Source of the DNA: Paragordius varius
Taxonomy: Eukaryota; Nematomorpha
Assembly (NCBI GenBank): GCA_964247055.1
Contig: OZ176055.1
Span: forward strand, 5,270,001-5,334,000
Direction of reading: 5' to 3'
DNA length: 64,000 bases
Position numbers and translations under genes: made by a program. Below, piece by piece: positions 1-12,064 of the stretch. The notes beneath the pieces are model-generated. The model worked only from the letters and a program-made list of their open reading frames with translations. It was not told the DNA's origin and made no database searches. Positions within the stretch are counted from its first letter, which is position 1. Every line of letters begins with the position of its first letter.

Positions 1-54
1 GTTAATCTGCCTACATAAATTTTTGAGAGTTATATAACATTATTTTCAATATAG

Positions 55-863
55 ATGGGAAAGATAACAGTGTATATCATGAAATCGAGTTACCACATTC
101 ATCACTGCTAAAAACTGTGCACAAGAGTGGAAACAAACAATTGAAAAATATAATTATTGAAAACCAATTCATCGATTTAACTGAATCAAATTCAAAATTA
201 TTAGCGGATATTTCAAACAAAGATCTAAAAGATACCGATCCCTGTGTAAACAATGCAATTACAGTCGATACTCAAAATCCATTAAATTATATTGTCAAAC
301 ATAATGAAAGCTTTATTACAACAACCACAAACACTCAAACTGTCAATACCATTGAAACCACCGCGACAAATACCAAATTTGTTTCGCCTGTGAAATTAAC
401 ATTAGTTAAAAGTATAATCAATCACTTGTGGAGTTGTGTTACAACTGGGGCACAACATAACATGAATAAGGATTTTCAAACATTTTCCCTTGGTCCCTCG
501 AAAATCAGTAATAACGATACGATTAATGTTAAAAACGATTACAATACTCTACATATAATACCGCCGGTTGCAGAACATACGAAAGAATTTGATGTAACCG
601 ATGAAGCTAATTATAATTTAGAATCCGATAAGTCATTTTTTTCTGATTGTCAATCTGACGATATTGTTCATGCCAAAACAAGTTCCCAACACAAAACGAG
701 CGTTAACCCAAAGAAAAATTTGAAATCTATTAACAAAAAAGGTAAAAAATCTAAATCGTCCAAAAAATCCAATGTTAAAAAGTATCGGAAGACTTTGTAT
801 TCACTTAATGAAAATTATTACACTAGATCCAAATTATACCGACACAAAACAAAGGCTCATTAA
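55..863 (+). CDS. Hypothetical lysine-rich protein, terminal exon (5' part off the window)
   Basis: I do not recognise this protein. An open frame begins after a polypyrimidine-AG acceptor at 53-54 and runs to a TAA at 861-863, giving about 269 codons. The first exon bases complete a split codon, so this is a downstream exon whose 5' exons lie left of the window. The first half is rich in Asn, Thr and Ser. The last 60 residues are strongly basic, with repeated Lys-Lys and Lys-Ser pairs and no hydrophobic segment, as in many nuclear or RNA/DNA-binding tails. A likely poly(A) signal AATAAA follows about 30 bp after the stop. An in-frame GTG at 117 is not a start. Frame length and codon composition in AT-rich DNA make it a real exon; the function cannot be inferred. 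Confidence 0.6.
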
Positions 864-2000
864 TTTACGGGTTAAATTCACGAACATAGATCAATAAATA
901 TTTGTTTTAATTTAGGATATACTTAATAGATTTAGGTTTATTTAGATTAAATTGCACTATTTTTAGGCCCAGAAGACTTAATTCTTGGTTTTAATTAGGG
1001 CTGCACTAAGATACAAATCAAACATATGATTTCAAAAATTATCAACTCAAAAATTTAATCAAAAGCATTTTTAATAAATATATTTTTACTTGAAAAGTTA
1101 TTTTTGGAATTTTACGAAATATCAAAAAAATATCTTGCGGCTAACAATTTTAAATAATAAATTTTTACGGTGGAACATAATTAATTTTTTTGATAGGAAG
1201 GCAAAAGGTTAGTGAAAGCATATTTTTAATTATTAATATCCTAAATAGTTTTGAAGTTGATTATTGTAAAATTATTATTGAGTTGAAAACCCCAACAGGC
1301 AATGCAATTTTAATTATGTCAGAAATATAATCGTTTTAAAAGGAAAAAATCCCATTCAACCGATTTGAGGAATCAATATATATAGGATTTTATTATATTT
1401 TATCTTACTGGGTTTTAGAATTATTCAAATGTCTCATCGAATACAAAATAAAGATAAAATAACAAGGAATTCATTATAAATGTTTATCAAATGTTAATTG
1501 CTTGGAGTCAGAAAACATTTTTTATCAGTTCATTGACATGCCAATTTTTTCAAACGTAACCTGTCCTAATTAACACTCCATGATCTTTTCACTTTTTTGT
1601 CCTAGTTGACATATTAGGGTATTTACCAAAGCTCAATTTCGTAAATAAACTACTGTTGTGAAAGCTATTTTAGTTAAAATAATTAACAAGCATTGTTCTC
1701 ATGCATCTAAAACAAAGCTTAAATTTTTTACAGTTTTGTGACTTGAGTCTAAAATTGGGATAGCTCCAAAACACGATTGAAACAAACAGCTGGTATTAAA
1801 ATCAATTATAGAAAAAATGGCGGCGAAAGAGTTTGAGCTGAGGATTTTTTTTAACAAGTTTACATTTTTTTAAAAAAAATTTTACATAATGCGAGACTAA
1901 ACAAAGCATATTTTTGAATTCGACTTAATACATTAAATACGTTTAAGATATTTAAATTCGAAATCGCGCTGGGATTCAAAACTACGCCAAAAGATAATGG
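864..2000. other. Intergenic, AT-rich; one inverted-repeat arm only
   Basis: I see no gene here. The only recognisable structure is one arm of a dispersed repeat family near 1573-1870, listed separately. Confidence 0.5.
1573..1870 (+). repeat. Single arm of a dispersed inverted-repeat element
   Basis: This stretch matches, with many changes, arms at 52105-52440 (same strand) and at 19711-19787 and 41090-41170 (opposite strand). Shared blocks include a CATGATCTTTTCA-like start, TTGTCCTAGTTGACA, and CTCAATTTCGTAAATAAACTA. The most complete copy (40636-41170) carries both arms, so this one is partial. It is probably a non-autonomous DNA transposon, but the superfamily is unresolved. Confidence 0.5.
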
Positions 2001-2008
2001 TATTTTAA

Positions 2009-2841
2009 CAGGGCTTAGAACCGGAACCCGTTTCCTGGGATTTTAATAAGAACCGGTTCCACTTCTGCGGGAACCACCCCGGTACCGATTCCAAAATTTC
2101 AGGAACCAGCCCGGTTCCGGTTCCAACCGTTTAGGAACCAACCCGGTTCCACCCCCTTAATTACTGGTTCCCATATGATTTATTATGAAAATTTGATTTG
2201 ATTTTTTAAATTTGATTGTACCACTACACATTATAACATACTTCAAACCTAAACGGCTAATATTAGCGCTCTGAATTATGGACGATTTGGCTCTTCTAAA
2301 AAAACTAAGTCATAACTCAAGTTTATAATGTTCGTATATATAGGTATCCGTTGAAAAGAATTTTTCATCCTTATTTTTCTATTTTCAGACTTGAGAAGCA
2401 GTTAGACCAGTGAATTGCTTGGTGCATTTAAATTAATTAAAATTGCCATAATTAATTTAACTCTCATTTTATACTTTGTACTTACACATTTTCCTATTAA
2501 TTTTTTAATTTGTTTCATTTATTATGCTACACTATATTTCTTTCACTATACATTTGGCAATTCATAATAAATTGTTGGATTTAATTTTGGTTGTATTATT
2601 ATAATAATAATTTTGTAAATCATTTAATTAAAAGTCAGGAACCGAAAATGGAACCGTCTAAATGTAAAAAACCGGTTCCGGAACCGTTAAATTTTTAAGG
2701 AACCAAGGCGCTTCCGGTTTCAAATTTTCAGGAACCGTCAGTTTCTATTTTTAAATTCTTAAGAACCACGGTTCCGATTCCCTTTGTTCAGGAACCGACC
2801 CGGTCTCGGTTCCACTTTTTTTGAACCGATTCCAAGCCCTG
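2009..2841. mobile_element. Non-autonomous hAT element (833 bp) with perfect 8-bp target duplication
   Basis: The element is flanked by identical 8-bp direct repeats TATTTTAA (2001-2008 and 2842-2849). Its ends are inverted: CAGGGCTTAGAACCGG on the left and, read inward on the other strand, CAGGGCTTGGAATCGG on the right. An 8-bp target duplication with CAGGG termini is diagnostic of the hAT superfamily. Both subterminal regions carry many GGAACC/GGTTCC words (2009-2160 and 2632-2841), probably transposase-binding clusters. No transposase frame is present, so it is a MITE-like derivative moved in trans. The intact target duplication suggests a fairly recent insertion. Confidence 0.92.
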
Positions 2842-2849
2842 TATTTTAA

Positions 2850-5800
2850 TGATTCAGCAATAAAAATTATACAATGATTATGTTTGTATTTATTTATCTG
2901 ATCTAAAATGTAATTTCCCGAGACTAATAGTGATAATTGGGAGGCTAAAATATATAATAAAAAATAGGAAATATATTAAAATATAATACCATGTTTGGAG
3001 TTTTGGTTACTTTTCCTTTTAGCGCAGAGGATATTTTTGCCAACTCATCCATTTTTTTAAAAACAACTAAAAATTTGAATGCGAAATATATAATTTTTGT
3101 TTAATTGGATATTAAAAATTAATTGATTTAAATTGTATACCAGTTGTTACATCTAAAGGTGAAAAAAATATTATGTAAAAAGAGATTTTTATATAAATTG
3201 GTTTCATCGATATTTCCATTTTAAATATTTTAATTTTACTATATTTTTATGATTAGATATGTACTACGGTTAATTACAATATGAGTAAGTATGAATAGTT
3301 AGAAAGTTATTATTAATTGCCAAATAGCATAAACAACAAAGGGCAGTATTATTGACTTATAGTTATTTTTCACTTTTTACTATTCTTAATTATTCTCTTT
3401 GCTGCATATGCTATTGGCAATAATTATTAATTTTCTAGCAAGTATTCTTAATCACACTGTATATGTTTTTTATAAGCCAGTATTATTAATATCAACGACA
3501 GTATTTACTGAAGATATTATAAATTTAATTAATAAGCTCATTTTAGGACGCAACCGTCAGAGGGCCGAAACAGTGATAGGTAATCAAATATAAATTAGAT
3601 TAGAAAATAAAACTATTTAAGAATATATTTTAAAATCAATTTGAGCTTGTGAGCTTTACGACCACAGGATTATACGGAAAAATGTATTGAATAATAACTA
3701 TATGTTTATAAAATATAATTTAAATAGCAAATCCAATAATTTAATTTGAGGTTTTATTAAAATAATTTAGAACTTATAAAATTTGATTAAAGCAGTTATT
3801 TTTAATATTTACCAGCATTTACTTAGCTATGTTTTAAGAAAATAATAAAATGTTTTCACAAACCAATTTCCAGTTAAAATTAATTAGACTTTTTCCGATT
3901 TCCTACCAAAAGTATTTGTAAAATATAACCAAATCTCTATTAATAACGGTCACTATTTCATTACGTAAACACTATTTAAATTCAAATAAATTAATAAAAT
4001 TGCCTATATTAATAATTGATCATACCCCATAAATCAGTCTCCGGATCTAATCGGATTTTTTCTTTGATTACTAATAAAAAAAATTTATAGTCAGATAAAA
4101 TTTAGAGAGATGCGATTATTTAGGTTTATTTAAATGAAATAGGACAGTGATAATTTTTATCAACTTTTAAGGCACATCTTATAAAATAGTAATTAAACTC
4201 GGAATTTAGCAAAATAACTTTTAAAGCTTAACAATTAAATACGGAACGACTAAAAATAGACTGGCTAAAAGAATTAATTTTAAGTTTGCATAGATATTTT
4301 AGCTAAAAATAGCCCTAATCATATATTTTTTAATGTAATTCTTGGTTCTAGTGGTTTATGAGTAGGAAACGTAAATACTTACAATTGTTTACACAATCTA
4401 TGGTACTTAGTTTACAATCTGAATTTTTTTTAATAATAATTTATGACGGTTAATATATAGCACACATGTGATTGATATGCTAACTATAATAGCAAGTCGT
4501 TAAAACAAAAGAAAAATGGATACGCTTAAATTCTCGCATGTCAAAATTATTTTCTACCAGTTTTTTTTAAATATGCCCAAATTAATTTTTTATTTAATTT
4601 TTTATATAAGCTATAAATAAATACCATCTTTCAGGCCATGTATAGTCACACCTATAAAAACAAAAATATGTTTTAGTATGTATTGTAACCACAAATACAA
4701 ATTAATTTTTTATTTATGCAATCCTATAATTTCCCTTTTAATAATGATAACCCCATTTTTTAAGAGATTATTGGAAAAATAGATTTTAATGAATAAATTG
4801 CGCATTTGATTTTGCCGTTATCAAGTATGCGCTCCAGCTCTCTTCAATAGTCAAATTTGTGGAATAACAATTTAAGATTAGCTTTTAAAATTTTAGAAAA
4901 ATACATGGCAAATAATCCTTTATCGTCTAAATCAAGTAATAAATCATTAATATTTTAGCGAGATCAAAAAATATTTTACTCCAGTTAACTATCAACTTGC
5001 AAGAACATATCGAATGGCACGTGAATGAGCAAAGAGTTAGTTATTTGGGCGAGATTAAAAAACTTAAATGGCTCACTGGCTTAAAAGTTAAAATAATAAA
5101 TTTTGTCCAATTTTTTAGCTCAAAAAATGCTACTTGAGTCGGCACATAAGCAAATTAAATTTGGCTAAGCTCATTCACATGACACTAAATATCATCTAAT
5201 AATACATTTGTCCTAATAAGCCGCACAAAAGTTACATAGTAATTTTGACGCGAAACAAAAGAAATCATATAATTAATAATACCTTTGTGTGACGGTGCCA
5301 TTATAACTAATCATAAAATAATAAGTAAATAAAATAATATAACAAAAAAATAAAAATACTTACAAACTGGGAGTTTCTTTGTAGAATCTTTTATGCGAAT
5401 TTCTATAATTTAATTAAATACATGATATATAATTTTAACAAAAATTATATCAACTAATGCATTTCATGCAATATACAATTTATACACCTTGTATTACCGC
5501 CTAACAAGCTTTAGGTCGGATCAAGAATTATTCTTACTGAATTTAATAATTATCGTACACGGTGGTGTTGATATATTATTCGATAGCGAACAATATAAGA
5601 GATACAAAATGATCGATTCATTTAAAACGCTGGAAAAGAGTTTTTATTATTCGATTATTGCCCAAAATCAAACAATATCTTTTTCTCACTCATTGAGTTG
5701 AATAAAAAGAAATGTAATGGGAAGTTTCAGCTAATTTTTATTTGTTACTAAATTTTTCAGGTAATGCATCTTACAGTGTTTATTACTTAAAAATCCTCAA

Positions 5801-7130
5801 TATACATTTTAAAAATTGATGTTAAATATTTTCTACTTATGATTTCGGTTTTCAGGGATAAAAACTTGTCAAATTATATTATCGATAGTTGCTTAATCAA
5901 AATAGATATGAAAATATTTCATATGTATATTTTGTAGAAATAAACAACATTTCCGCTAAGATTAAATTAGTTAAATATGCTTAATTTAAATTTGATTGAT
6001 TTGCAAACCGTAGTCGGACCAAAGTGTCACCCCTTATTTGTGAGAAAATACAATTTTCACAATCATAACTTTAAATTAAAATTTTTTCCAGCAAAGTGGT
6101 GTTTTAATAAACCAGGTTTTTTCACACCTAGTCACAAATTCAATGACTGTAATTAATATAAGACTTACGTTTATAAAAAATTAAGAAAAAAACCTCGAAA
6201 CACATCTTTAAAAATCGTAAATTGTACATACCGATCGAGACTAAATCATAATGATCTATAACGATAAAATAAACGGTAATAATTTGTATAAAATAATATG
6301 CATCATAATTATATCTACAATAATGAATAATATGGCCGCTTTGCGCATCTATTTAGCACCCTAGTATATGATTGAGAAAAGCGATATTCCAGCTGACTGA
6401 TAGATTAATTAAAGATATCCATATATTTTAAGACATGAAATTAGATTATAATACTAAAATGCTTTAATCAGAAACTTTCAAAATTTAAATGTGATCTGGT
6501 AAAAAAATCAACGCCCAATTTTTATTTCTTATTCATAACGTATTATTTATACAACTTAATTAGCAAACACACAGAATAATATTAATGTCAAAATACGTCA
6601 AAAATCTTCTGTAAAAAAATTATTCATATAACATGGTATGCCTAAAAATAATTTAGAAGAAACAACAAAAATCGTCTTTAGGGGCAAAAGTATTTATGCG
6701 GAAACAATGATAAGCGCGATTGAGCACATGATGGACATTTAAAATATAATTATATCAGATAAATTAATTACCTCCGAATTTTTCTTTGTGTTCTAATGAA
6801 AAATTTATTTTATAAAATTTAAATGATATTGTTGTATTTATAAGTTAAAATTTCTCAAAATATATATTGGAACATTATTAAGTATATTAGAAAAGGGGCC
6901 AATAGGATTATACTAAATGCAATATAATTTTAAGCAAGTAATACGCATAGTTTACATTTAATATCGCCTAAAAGATGGAAAAAAATAATACAATTATATC
7001 CTTAATTTAATGGCCTTAAGGTTTGGTGAATACGGAAAAACATCCTCAATTCCTTATTTCACACCAATTTAACAACCATGATAAATGAAAATTTGAAAAT
7101 ATGGGTTGACCTTAAGAAATAATTAGCCAT
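2850..7130. other. Intergenic, AT-rich, no supported gene
   Basis: Apart from the small element at 5014-5186, I see no exon with paired splice sites, no RNA gene and no clear repeat. Short open frames at 3399-3593 and 5489-5701 have no start context or recognisable motif. Confidence 0.5.
5014..5186. mobile_element. Small inverted-repeat element with GTGAATGAGC termini
   Basis: The ends are inverted copies: GGCACGTGAATGAGC on the left and, on the complementary strand, GTCATGTGAATGAGC on the right. Related ends occur at 37215-37430 and 56842-57075, so this is a dispersed MITE family. The interior has inverted GGCTCA/GAGCC words and no coding capacity. No clean target duplication was found, so the superfamily is unresolved. 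Confidence 0.5.
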
Positions 7131-7133
7131 TTA

Positions 7134-7412
7134 CAGTAAAAATTTAAATTATACGGACAAAACGTAAAAATATAAAGACAAATATTTTTATTTAAATAAC
7201 CATACTTTTTTAACCTTTATTCCTATATAAGCTATTTAGTTATGTAAGTAAAATTGATTGTGCTATTAATATTTCTCTATTCCCAACTTTACCATTTTAA
7301 ACAATGAGTTATTTTTTAAAAAATAAAACATTAAAAAGTGTGATTGTCTTTAAGAAAAATATGTTTGTCTTTATATTTTTACGTTTTGTCAGTATAATTT
7401 CAGTTTTTAATG
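7134..7412. mobile_element. Tc1/mariner-type MITE, copy A
   Basis: The copy is flanked by TA on both sides (7132-7133 and 7413-7414). The left end reads CAGTAAAAATTTAAATTATA and the right end is its degenerate inverse. TA duplications plus CAGT termini indicate the Tc1/mariner superfamily. Similar 210-285 bp copies occur at 8388-8658, 24336-24561, 32042-32324 and 37674-37886. All share the inner word GGACAAAACGT and a second inverted pair near ACAACCATACTTTTTT. There is no coding capacity. It lies just downstream of the Kunitz gene. Confidence 0.8.
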
Positions 7413-7430
7413 TACTTATAGAATTGCGTC

Positions 7431-9637
7431 TTAAAATTTTGATTTTATCTTGCATATTTTGCCATTATCATTTAATTCCGTAAATATATTTAATATACCG
7501 TGTAGGGTCCCATTCAGTGCTAAAAATAAAAGTATGTGCCATAGAATTTTTTTATATTAATGATAATAAAACAATTAAACAAATTTTACCACTTATGAAT
7601 TCTTGAAATATAGGATTTCTTTCAACATCTATATTATTTCAAACATAATATGTTAATAATATTTGGGCAATATTTAATGATCAAACATTCAAAAGAAATG
7701 TAAACTTTTAATCAAATATTTAATTTGCAAACCTAAAATCAAGTATAAACCTATTTTTTCAGTACAAGAGAGATAACATTCAACGGGATCTCTAAAATTA
7801 TTAGCGTTTCCGTCACAACCGCTAAAACTGAATGGTTGGCAATAACCAGCCGATGCATTGTAATGAAAGCGGGTGTATTCATCGTTGCAGTTTCCTTTTT
7901 CTGGAGTCATATAACAATCTTCTGTTGTTCGTGGGACATTAATAACATTGCGAGATGCCAGTTTATCTTGAATAAAAAGGCATTTTTATTTTTTATGATA
8001 AATCGTCCCTTTTTTTTAATGTGCTTATCGATTATTTTGGCCAACAAAAACGTTGTTATATTCTTTTGTTAATACATGCTTTATCAAATGCTCTTATCGT
8101 AAGAAATGAGATACCTTCCAAAGGAAATTAGGAGATTATAAGAAATTAACGTATTTAAACGGAAAACCACCCCTAATAAATAATTCAATTATTTCAATCA
8201 AAATTTTAGAATTTTATTCTATCGAAATATTATAATTGCACCTCAAGTTTTTCCTTAAACACTTAATGTTGCTCTTTCGACATTTAAACTTTGCCCTTTT
8301 AATGCCTTTTTTTGTTCTTCGGATTTTTTATATCGAATTTCAGCGTTAATAAAAGTTAGGAAAATCATATTTAATTCATTTAATATACGGAAAAAGTTGA
8401 AATTATACGGACAAAACGTAAAAATATAAAAACAAATGTTTTTTTTTCAAAAAACAACCATACTTTTTACCTTGATTTTTATTATAAAATATTTAACCAG
8501 TGTAAAATATAAAATTGATTGTGTTCCCAATATATATCTCTGTTTCATACTTTGCAATTTTAATATAATTAAACCAAATAAGATTTGAGAAGTATGGTTG
8601 TCTTTTAAATTTGTCCTTATATTTTTACTTTTTGTCCGCATAATTTTAAATTTTATTGTATCTTGCAATGTCTTTCAAAATTCTATTGTTTAATAAAAAA
8701 ATATTCCTTTAGAGACCCTTTTTTATTTAAGTGTAGGAAGTTAAATTGTAAGGACCTACCAAAGCTTTAACACTCGTCAGCCCAAGGCTGACAGGGATGA
8801 TAGAAAATTGCGTAATTTCAGAATTCCAACGATGGTACACTATAAACACAATGCAAGTATCCGGCGCCCTATTCATTATACCACTAAATAGTTTTTCAAA
8901 TTTTTAATTTACAAGAGGCATCCTTGGAATTATTGAATCAATCTAATAATAATTTCTATTTTAAGGTTTTACGTTTTTAATATAAAAATAGGGGATTGAA
9001 AAACATGTTTAGCATATGCAAACATGTTGCATCTCTTAAAAATACCTAAAAGTTAATGGATAAAATAATGAGATGTCTAATGACCCCGAAATTTTATAAG
9101 GATTAACCTAAAAAATGACCAATATAAATTTTAAAACCAATTTGACGCGAAATATGTTAATTATTTATAATAGGCATGGCTTCATATATTACACATTAAT
9201 GCCATATTTTATCAAATTTTAGCGATTTAATTTTTTTAACTGCTTATACGAATGAGATCCATTAAGCTATCAAATCAATATGTTAAAAATTACATATTAT
9301 TTTTGCGGTATATTTTAGCTTTTGTTTGGTATGTGTCTAACCCAGAACTTATTAAAAATTTTCTTTAAAAGGAGGGCATCCTGAAAATATCTGATTAATC
9401 GCACCTTTTTGCATTATCCTAAAATTCCAAAAACTGCGCGAGAGCACTAAAAAAACATATTTAAATGAATAATGCTAGTAATTTAAATTCCTTTAAAATA
9501 CTAAAAAAAGCTATTTTAAGACTGGTTATTTAGTTTATATTAAATACCTTCGGGTCTTTTTGTTTTGAAATCTTTGTACAAAATATCTATAAGCGAAACA
9601 TTCTTCAAATCATTGGACGTATTTATGGGATTACCGC
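7431..9637 (-). CDS. Kunitz/BPTI-domain protein (partial model)
   Basis: The central exon (7751-7966) encodes a complete Kunitz fold: Cys-Tyr-Met-Thr-Pro, then GNC, FHYN, AGYCQPFSFSGCDGNANNF and ECYLSC, giving the six conserved cysteines, the FxYxGC core and the GNxNNF loop. Kunitz domains are usually secreted serine-protease inhibitors. The exon has a good acceptor (TTTTTATTCAAG) and a GT donor. An upstream exon at 9548-9637 has a TTTCAG acceptor and ends in phase 1; joining the two restores an Asp codon. A possible last exon (7431-7519) is also in phase and ends in TAA. Further 5' exons must exist; a 15-nt micro-exon near 9838-9852 would fit in phase but is weak. The intron at 7967-9547 holds MITE copy B. 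No signal peptide can be assigned without the 5' end. The Kunitz exon is firm; the gene model is tentative. Confidence 0.6.
8388..8658. mobile_element. Tc1/mariner-type MITE, copy B, in Kunitz-gene intron
   Basis: TA dinucleotides flank the copy (8386-8387 and 8659-8660). The interior matches the family at 7134-7412, including GAAATTATACGGACAAAACG near the left end and its degenerate inverse near the right. It is non-coding. Confidence 0.75.
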
Positions 9638-9643
9638 CTGAAA

Positions 9644-9648
<5 letters not shown>

Positions 9649-9675
<27 letters not shown>
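9649..9675. repeat. (TA)n microsatellite
   Basis: Uninterrupted alternating TA run of about 27 bp just upstream of the 5'-most supported exon of the Kunitz gene. Confidence 0.95.
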
Positions 9676-9679
<4 letters not shown>

Positions 9680-11729
9680 AACAAAAATTCTAATTCAAAT
9701 AAGTATTTAGCCCATTTTAGAAAAATATGGCTTGTGACACCAATTATGTTGATTCGCAACCCTTATTATAACAAACAAACTTGTTAATTAAGAAGTAATC
9801 ATAAAGTGACCGAAAAAAATTATATATATATTTACCAGCATTTCCAGCATCTATAAATTATTAAAATATAAACCATGTGTCCACAATCCGGATATCATCC
9901 ATACCTGAATTTTTCAATACAATCCATGATTTTACAGTGGTAATTTAAATATTAAAAAATTTAATAAAAAATTTTTCAAATTTGGATATATAAAATCTTA
10001 AAATTTAATTACCAAAATGTAGAATGCTAAGAGTTTCATGAAAGAAAATTTGTAAAACATAAAAATATTTCTTGCAATTATTATTAACATATAAATGCCC
10101 ATGGCCAAATACGTTTCTCGAAAAAAGTTTCAAAATATTATTACTTATTTATAAAGAACTTTCTGTAAAAGAATATTATTTTAGGCACTGTTATGTCATA
10201 CGCTGTCAAGTCATGTTAATATATACAGTAGCGAACGGCATAAAAAATTTGTTTATAATTACATAAAGTTAAAACATAGGAAGTAGTTTATTTTAATCAT
10301 TTCTTGTCTGTTAACATATACGATTCTGTAATTACAAAAATATGTTTATAATAATTTTTATCAATAAAATGGGGTTAAAAATTTACTCTTAAAATTGAGA
10401 GTTGAAATTTAAAACAGGATTTTTTGTACGGTCTCAAACTTATGCCGGCAACCTAATTACTGCGACTAGGTAGATGATTTGACTTACAAGAATAATAAAC
10501 AAATTTAATTAATATTTGAGCTTTAATCAAACTTTGATTTTATTAATACATAATCGTAACGTATATTAATGCTGTCGTTATTAATATGATAAGTCTCTAA
10601 CGAGTGTCATATCCTTATATTATTTTGAGTAGAGCCCTCTTTACATTTTAAGTTTAATTTTGCTATATGACATTTTTAATAGTAACTATCCACCACGTTT
10701 TGGAGCGACATCTATCCCTCTTTCTTTTGATGATAGTTTATGTAAATGCTATTTTTAGGTCATTAAACAATGTAATTTTACAAAAATCAAATGCTCAAAT
10801 GGTAGTCGCAACACAACAATTTCAACATATTTTAACATCAAATCAAATTACATCATTAATCTTTTGGCCAACATTCAACTTCATTGTGATAATATGTTCT
10901 CCGCACTTCAAACATTTTTATTTTTCTCAATTTTATAAAAAGAAACCAGTAGCGGAACTATAAGTCAGTTAAGCACATCTACAGCAATGTTACCTTGTTT
11001 GGACAACGATTTTGGACTGTAAATTTACAGGATATTTCAAAAAAACTCCAGAATATAATCTTCGTATACCTGGGCCAACGAAAAAATATAAAAGTCTTTA
11101 AAGTTTATAATTGCTTTAAAACAATTCATACCTGTATAAGTGACTTTTTTGAAGTAGAAATTTTTTGGAATGGGTATAATGTGAGTATTTAATTATTATT
11201 ATTACATTTGTATAAATGTATCGCTATATAGGTTGTAATATAAGGCCCACGAGAAAAAAAATTGGTTTGCAAATATTTTCTACTATCTGTTTTATACATT
11301 AATAAAAAAGTACCCAATAATTGTAAATATAGGCACTTTGAAATTAACAAGCAGTTAAAAATGGGCCCAGGGATACAGCGATTTCCCTAAGTGAAATAAT
11401 AAATATTTTTTGAGATCATCGCTTGTTAGCAAAGTCTATTTCCATTATGCATAAAAATATATAAAAAGTGATGGCAACTATTTTTTGAATGGCATTATTA
11501 ATTAAATGCAGAGATAATTATTAAGCGCTTATTTAAGGTTTAAAAATTGCAAGCGACAATGGTTGCGAACCAATTTATAAAGGACGACTTTGTATTTTGG
11601 GCGAATTACAGTTAAAGACTTTAAAGTTAGTTTTGAATTATGCTCAAGAATAAACGGCCAATTTTACAATTTTTGGGACGTATTCATATTAATAAAAATT
11701 TTGGCTACTAAATAATGAATCGATAAATG

Positions 11730-11731
<2 letters not shown>

Positions 11732-11761
<30 letters not shown>
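11732..11761. repeat. (TA)n microsatellite
   Basis: Uninterrupted alternating AT run of about 30 bp, upstream of the HEI10 gene. Confidence 0.95.
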
Positions 11762-11765
<4 letters not shown>

Positions 11766-12064
11766 CCAATTTGTACCCTTTATTATGATTTATGTTTACC
11801 GGCCTCGTTTTCGTCTTTTTGCGTGAAGGGGCGGTAAAATTAAATTTATAGCTTCTTACATCTCTTTTTAATGAGTAAATTGATATTTTCTGGTTATACG
11901 CTTAAATCAATTTTTAAATGACTCTTATCGACTTATATAATGGTAAATGTTTAAAACCTTCAATTAATAAATTATGTGACTAGGTATAGTATTTTTGACA
12001 ATTACAATAATAACAACCGATTATTTTTTCAAGCAGACGATTTTAAAATTCCGAAAACACAATC

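Larger units (their letters stand above)
9638..12064. other. Intergenic tract with (TA)n runs, no supported gene
   Basis: It holds two TA microsatellites (9649-9675 and 11732-11761). Open frames at 10667-10963 and 10995-11192 could be parts of a gene with very short introns, but no consistent model could be built. Possible further 5' exons of the Kunitz gene may lie near 9838-9930 on the minus strand. Confidence 0.4.

Noticed and set aside
3399-3593. 64-codon hydrophobic open frame
   Set aside because: No splice context, no recognisable family, and hydrophobic composition is what random AT-rich frames give.
10667-11192. Possible gene with a signal-like start (MTFLIVTIHH) and 23-nt intron
   Set aside because: A 23-nt intron would link the first two pieces in phase, but no downstream acceptor restores a consistent frame. 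Left unannotated.
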